DNA of 27,502 nt, taken from positions 1 through 27,502 of the forward strand of contig DATILI010000182.1 in assembly GCA_035476635.1 (NCBI GenBank), in the 5' to 3' direction. This document shows positions 23,318 through 27,502 of this stretch, in pieces (position 1 is the stretch's first letter; each line of letters begins with the position of its first letter). The notes beneath the pieces are model-generated. The model did no database searches. It was given only the letters and a program-made list of their open reading frames with translations, and was not told the DNA's origin. Both the position numbers and the translations under genes were made by a program. This DNA comes from DATILI01 sp035476635 (GTDB taxonomy: Bacteria > Pseudomonadota > Gammaproteobacteria > Burkholderiales > Burkholderiaceae_C).

Positions 23318-25762
23318 TCAATCCGGTTCTGGCAAACGGTGCTGCCAGTAACGTCGAGCATGCTCCCGCTCGCATACTACTTGTTCGGCGCGGGCCGAGG
23401 ACCAGCTCGCAGCCCCGCAATGCACGGAATCGACCACCTCTACCCCAAGCGCGCGGTAGCGCTCCAGTACCGGCGCGGCCGGATGCCCGAAGGTATTTCG
23501 GTAGCCCGCCTGGACCAGGGCCAGGCGCGGCTGTACCGCTTGCAGGAAGCCCAGGCTCGATGAAGTCTTGCTGCCATGGTGCGGTACCAGCAGCACGTCC
23601 GCCCGCAGCGCCGCGCCTTCGGCCACCAGGCGCGCCTCCTGCGGCTGTTCGATGTCGCCGGCCAGGAGCGCGGTCCGCGTGCCATTGGTGATGCGCAGCA
23701 CGCAGCTGATGGCGTTCGGCTTGCCGGTGGCCGCATAGTCTTGCGCTTGCGGATGCAATACCTCAAACACAACGCCATCCCAGGTCCATTGCTGGCCGGC
23801 CTCGCAACGCCGGGCCGCCCGCACGGCCTGCAACTCGTGGCCGGCTTCAATGGAACTCAGCAGCGCCGCCTGCGGCTGCATGGCCAGCACCGCAGCCGCG
23901 CCACCGGTATGGTCGCTGTCCCGGTGGCTGAGCACGACCGTGTCCACGCGCTCGCCCAGGGCGCGCAACAGCGGCACCAGCACGCGGTGGCCGGCATCGC
24001 TCTCGCGCGAGAAGCGCGGCCCGGTGTCGTAGAGCAGGGCATGCGTTGCCGTGCGCACAAGAACGGCATTGCCTTGGCCCACGTCGGCGGCCAGCAACTC
24101 GAACTGCCCGGACGCCGGCCGCGGCGCCTGCCACAGCAATACCGGAAGAAGAAGCGGCAGGCCCAGGAGCCGCGCGCCCCAGGGCAATCGCATCACCAGC
24201 AGCAAGCCGCCAACAATTGCGGCGACGCCAAGCCCCAGCGGCGGTGCTGCGACCGAAACGGTGGCCAGCGGCCATGCGGCCAGCATCTGCAGGAACTTGG
24301 CCAGGATTGCCACCGCCATCGCAGCCAGGTCCCACAGCGGGGCGACCGCAACACCCAGCAAGGCCAGCGGCGTCACCACCAGCGTGACCCAGGGAATGGC
24401 CAGTGCGTTGGCCAGCAAGCCGACCAAGGAGAGTTGCTGAAACAGCAGCAAGGTCAGCGGCGCCAGCGCCAGAGTGATAACCGCCTGCTCGCGGCCCTTT
24501 TCCCTCAGCGCCGCAACGAAGCTTGCGCCGGCTCCGGCGCCCGCCACTCGGCCGGCGGCTCCCCCACTTGACGCAAACAGCACGCCCACCGCGACAAAGC
24601 TGAGCCAGAAGCCCGCCTGCAAAAGCGCCCAGGGGTCCAGCGCCAACACGACGGCGCAGGCCAGCAGCCAGACCTGCGGCCAGGGCCACTGCCTGCCGCC
24701 CAGGCGCAGCAGGCCGACGGTGGCCAGCATCCAGATCGTGCGCTGCGCGGGCACGCCCCAGCCGCTGAACAGCGCATAGGCGCCAGCCAGCAAAAGCCCG
24801 CCCAGCAGGCCGGCGCTGGGCGCCGGAAAGCGCAGGCACAGCCGCTCGCTGCGCCGCCACAGCACGCCCACCACCAGCGCCGCGAGCCAGGCAAACAGGG
24901 TCACGTGCAAACCGGAGATGCTCATCAGGTGGGCAACGCCGGTCGCCCGGAAGATGTCCCAGTCGGCGCGGTCGATGGCGTTCTGGTCGCCCGTCACCAG
25001 CGCCGCGAGGATGCCGGCTTGCTGGCGATCAGCCACATGCGCAAAGATCGCATCGCGCACCTGCTGGCGTGCCGCTTCGACCGGATGCTGCCAGGTCAGC
25101 CCCAGGCGTTCGGGCGCGGCATCGCGCGGGCCGGCGCGCACATAGCCCGTGGCTTGCAGGCCCTGCTCCCAAAGCCAGAGCTCGTAGTCAAAACCATGGG
25201 GATTGCGATTGCCATGCGGTGCCTTCAGGCGCACCGTCAGGCGCCAGCGCTCACCAGCGTGCAACTCGGCAGGCTGAAGCTGCGCGGGCTGGTGCGAAGC
25301 GCCATCGCCGCGCGTGCCGCTGTACCAGCCCAGGTAGATTTGCGGAGGCAGGCGCACAGGCAGGCCGCCAGCTTGCGCCGCTTCGACCGCAAAGCGGAAT
25401 CGTTGGCCGGACTCATTGCGCTGCGGCATGGCGGCGACAACCCCGGTGACGGCAACGTCGCGCCCCTCAAGGCCCGGGGCCAGCGCGTCATGCGCGAAGA
25501 CCAGCGCGCGCCCGCCACACAAACCGAATGCCAATGCCGCCAACGCCAAGCCAGCCAGACCCACTGCCAACGGATTTGCTGCTGATTTGATAGCAGAAAG
25601 AGCCCAGAGAACAGGTGCTGCGAGCACCAAGGCCGCATAAACTTGCCATGGCAGCAAGTCCGGCTGCTGCACCTGCAAGGCCGTCCCGGCCAACCATCCC
25701 AACACGGCGGGAAGCCAGCGCCCTGGCCTGCCGCGCTCCCGCCACAGCCTATTTTTTTGCAT
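23318..25762 (-). CDS. comEC: DNA uptake channel ComEC/Rec2
   Basis: The product has about 814 residues, normal for ComEC of Gram-negative bacteria, which forms the inner-membrane channel for single-stranded DNA in natural transformation. An N-terminal DUF4131-type region with helices and a soluble OB-like part (about 15-215) precedes the Competence domain, which starts with VTGDQNAIDRADWDIFRATG and HLMSISGLHVTL (256-289). About ten membrane segments follow. The C-terminal metallo-beta-lactamase domain keeps the HRDSDH metal motif (613-618) and PHHGSK. Start choice is open: ATG 25762 (preferred) or ATG 25795, and neither has a strong ribosome site. Divergent from the transglutaminase-DUF2126 gene. 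Confidence 0.92.
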   Translation of the reverse strand: MQKNRLWRERGRPGRWLPAVLGWLAGTALQVQQPDLLPWQVYAALVLAAPVLWALSAIKSAANPLAVGLAGLALAALAFGLCGGRALVFAHDALAPGLEGRDVAVTGVVAAMPQRNESGQRFRFAVEAAQAGGLPVRLPPQIYLGWYSGTRGDGASHQPAQLQPAELHAGERWRLTVRLKAPHGNRNPHGFDYELWLWEQGLQATGYVRAGPRDAAPERLGLTWQHPVEAARQQVRDAIFAHVADRQQAGILAALVTGDQNAIDRADWDIFRATGVAHLMSISGLHVTLFAWLAALVVGVLWRRSERLCLRFPAPSAGLLGGLLLAGAYALFSGWGVPAQRTIWMLATVGLLRLGGRQWPWPQVWLLACAVVLALDPWALLQAGFWLSFVAVGVLFASSGGAAGRVAGAGAGASFVAALREKGREQAVITLALAPLTLLLFQQLSLVGLLANALAIPWVTLVVTPLALLGVAVAPLWDLAAMAVAILAKFLQMLAAWPLATVSVAAPPLGLGVAAIVGGLLLVMRLPWGARLLGLPLLLPVLLWQAPRPASGQFELLAADVGQGNAVLVRTATHALLYDTGPRFSRESDAGHRVLVPLLRALGERVDTVVLSHRDSDHTGGAAAVLAMQPQAALLSSIEAGHELQAVRAARRCEAGQQWTWDGVVFEVLHPQAQDYAATGKPNAISCVLRITNGTRTALLAGDIEQPQEARLVAEGAALRADVLLVPHHGSKTSSSLGFLQAVQPRLALVQAGYRNTFGHPAAPVLERYRALGVEVVDSVHCGAASWSSARAEQVVCEREHARRYWQHRLPEPD

Positions 25763-25801
25763 CTTGCCATGCACAACGCGCCTAGCATGGATCATGGCGA
25801 C

Positions 25802-25817
25802 TGGCTCAGGTCTTGCT
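25802..25817 (+). promoter_or_regulatory. Sigma-54-like -24/-12 promoter of the transglutaminase-DUF2126 gene
   Basis: The plus strand reads TGGCTCA-GGTC-TTGCT. It keeps the invariant GG and GC at the correct spacing, and differs from TGGCACG-N4-TTGCW at positions five and seven. The predicted start near 25828 gives a leader of about 68 nt before ATG 25896. A TGCAT-N6-ATGCA dyad (25758-25773), with a T tract at 25752-25758, lies about 30 bp upstream and could be part of an activator site. Confidence 0.5.
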
Positions 25818-25895
25818 AGTATGCGGTCGGGCGACTTTCTCGAAACTTTTGCCTGAGCCCTTTGCCAACCTGTACGCCAACGGAGACTCCCGCGC

Positions 25896-27502
25896 ATGTC
25901 CATTCACGCCGCCCTGAACCACGTCACCCACTACAAGTACGACCGGCTGGTCAATCTGGGGCCTCAAGTCGTGCGCCTGCGGCCCGCACCACATTGCCGC
26001 AGCAACGTCATCTCGTACTCGCTCAAGGTCGAACCGGCTGGCCACTTCATCAACTGGCAGCAGGACCCGTTCGCCAACTACCAGGCGCGCCTGGTGTTTC
26101 CGGAAAAAACGACGGAGTTCAAAATCACTGTCGATCTCGTGGTCGAGATGGCGGTCTACAACCCGTTCGATTTCTTCCTGGAACCGGCCGCGGAGAACTT
26201 CCCGTTCAAATACGACGCCGGGCAAACGCAGGAGCTGGCGCCCTACCTGGTGACCGAGCCGGTCACGCCGCTGCTCAAAGCCTACCTGGCCAAGATCGAC
26301 CGCACGGAACGCCGCACCATTGACTTCCTGGTGGCGATCAACCAGCAAGTCGCCAGCGATGTCCGTTACCTGATCCGCATGGAGCCCGGCGTGCAAAAGC
26401 CGGAAGAGACACTGGCCCTGGCCAGCGGCTCGTGCCGCGACTCCGGCTGGCTGCTGGTGCAACTGCTGCGCCATTGCGGGCTGGCCGCGCGCTTCGTCTC
26501 GGGCTATCTGATCCAGCTCACGCCCGATGTGAAATCGCTGGACGGCCCGAGCGGGACCACGGTCGACTTCACCGATTTGCACGCCTGGTGCGAGGTCTAT
26601 CTTCCTGGCGCCGGCTGGATCGGGCTGGACGCCACCTCCGGCCTGCTCGCGGGCGAAGGCCACATCCCACTGGCCTGCACGCCGCAGCCCTCCAGCGCCG
26701 CGCCGATCGAAGGCGTGTCGGACAAGGCCGAAGTCACGTTCAGCCACCACATGGCCGTCACGCGCATCTATGAATCACCGCGCGTGACCAAGCCCTATAC
26801 CGAAGAGCAATGGGCCGAAGTGATGGCCCTGGGCGACGCCGTGGACCGCGAACTGCACGACGGCGACGTGCGCCTGACCATGGGCGGCGAGCCGACCTTC
26901 GTGGCCGTTGGCGACCGCGACGCCGCCGAATGGAACACCGATGCACTCGGCCCCACCAAGCGCGGCTATGCCACCGAGCTTGTACAGAAACTGCGGGCCG
27001 AGTACGGCGACGGCGGCTTCCTGCATTTCGGGCAGGGCAAGTGGTACCCCGGCGAGCAATTGCCACGCTGGGCCTTGAGCATCTACTGGCGCGCCGACGG
27101 GCAACCGGTCTGGCGCAACCCGGCCCTGTTCACCGACGAGCGCTCCCCCACGCACTACACCAGCGAAGACGCACAGCGCTTCACCAAGGCGCTGGCGGCC
27201 AGGTTGTCCATCACCGACAAGTTCATCGAGCCCGGCTACGAGGATGTCTGGTACTACCTCTGGCGCGAGCGCCGCCTGCCCATCAACGTGGACCCATTCG
27301 ACTCGCGCCTGGACGACGAAATGGAGCGCGCCCGCCTGCGCCGCGTGTTCGACCAGAAACTCAACGCCGTCGTCGGCTACGTGCTGCCGCTGCAAGCCAG
27401 CGAAGCGCCACGCCTGGCCGGACCCGTGTGGTCGACCGGCGCCTGGTTCCTGCGCGACGAACGCATGTACCTGATGCCCGGCGATTCGCCGATGGGCTAC
27501 CG
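25896..27502 (+). CDS. Transglutaminase-like protein with DUF2126 (partial, cut by window edge)
   Basis: 535 codons are open to the window end; full-length relatives exceed 1000 residues. Residues 1-90 are the bacterial transglutaminase N-terminal region (starts MSIHAALNHVTHYKYDRLV). The cysteine-protease/transglutaminase core has the triad C180 (SGSCRDSGW), H229 (DLHAWCEVY) and D245 (GLDATSG). The DUF2126 region follows from about residue 310, with LTMGGEPTFV and GKWYPGEQLPRWAL. No signal peptide is seen, so it is probably cytoplasmic, unlike the membrane transglutaminase at 13012. Relatives commonly sit beside alpha-E and ATP-grasp genes and are thought to cleave or transfer peptide amides. 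GGAG lies ten bases before ATG 25896. A sigma-54-like promoter is upstream. Confidence 0.92.
   Translation, partial: MSIHAALNHVTHYKYDRLVNLGPQVVRLRPAPHCRSNVISYSLKVEPAGHFINWQQDPFANYQARLVFPEKTTEFKITVDLVVEMAVYNPFDFFLEPAAENFPFKYDAGQTQELAPYLVTEPVTPLLKAYLAKIDRTERRTIDFLVAINQQVASDVRYLIRMEPGVQKPEETLALASGSCRDSGWLLVQLLRHCGLAARFVSGYLIQLTPDVKSLDGPSGTTVDFTDLHAWCEVYLPGAGWIGLDATSGLLAGEGHIPLACTPQPSSAAPIEGVSDKAEVTFSHHMAVTRIYESPRVTKPYTEEQWAEVMALGDAVDRELHDGDVRLTMGGEPTFVAVGDRDAAEWNTDALGPTKRGYATELVQKLRAEYGDGGFLHFGQGKWYPGEQLPRWALSIYWRADGQPVWRNPALFTDERSPTHYTSEDAQRFTKALAARLSITDKFIEPGYEDVWYYLWRERRLPINVDPFDSRLDDEMERARLRRVFDQKLNAVVGYVLPLQASEAPRLAGPVWSTGAWFLRDERMYLMPGDSPMGY

Overview
The window looks like part of a GC-rich betaproteobacterial chromosome, most likely Burkholderiales and plausibly Comamonadaceae. 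The basis is family content (ETF/acyl-CoA dehydrogenase block, DctPQM TRAP transporter, MoxR-DUF58-DUF3488 transglutaminase block, alpha-E/ATP-grasp block) and strongly GC3-biased codons. No rRNA, tRNA, insertion sequence, phage gene or CRISPR array was seen. Genes are tightly packed, with many ATGA or near-zero junctions.

Layout. (1) 1-4817, minus strand: etfB, etfA, an intrinsic terminator, a DmdC/AidB-like acyl-CoA dehydrogenase, a nitronate-monooxygenase-like flavoprotein, and the first 59 codons of an acyltransferase-3 membrane protein. The dehydrogenase can pass electrons to the ETF made next door. (2) 4818-5134: a 317-bp divergent regulatory region with a good -10 box for etfB and three dyads. 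(3) 5135-8025, plus strand: a TRAP transporter (dctP, dctQ, dctM) with a hairpin between dctP and dctQ. (4) 7994-11024, minus strand: a histone-deacetylase-like hydrolase, a crotonase lacking both usual catalytic glutamates, and an MscS-family channel whose end overlaps dctM. (5) 11086-16169, plus strand: moxR, DUF58, a TgpA-like membrane transglutaminase and an MltB-type lytic transglycosylase, chained by overlaps. (6) 16183-21949, minus strand: a circularly permuted ATP-grasp protein, an alpha-E protein and a 1068-residue GGDEF/EAL protein. (7) 22072-25762, minus strand: comEC and a lipoprotein glycerophosphodiesterase. (8) 25896 to the end, plus strand: the 5' part of a large transglutaminase-DUF2126 protein.

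The most interesting system is the ATP-grasp/alpha-E/transglutaminase set (regions 6 and 8). These families have been predicted by comparative genomics to make or remodel peptide or amide bonds, but their product is not established as far as I know. Here the ATP-grasp operon and the separate transglutaminase gene each have a sigma-54-like -24/-12 element just upstream (21972-21987 minus, 25802-25817 plus). This suggests shared activator-dependent control, perhaps nitrogen-linked. A c-di-GMP enzyme follows alpha-E with one sense codon between the stop and its apparent start. A second, membrane-bound transglutaminase operon that ends in a peptidoglycan lytic enzyme lies next to it.
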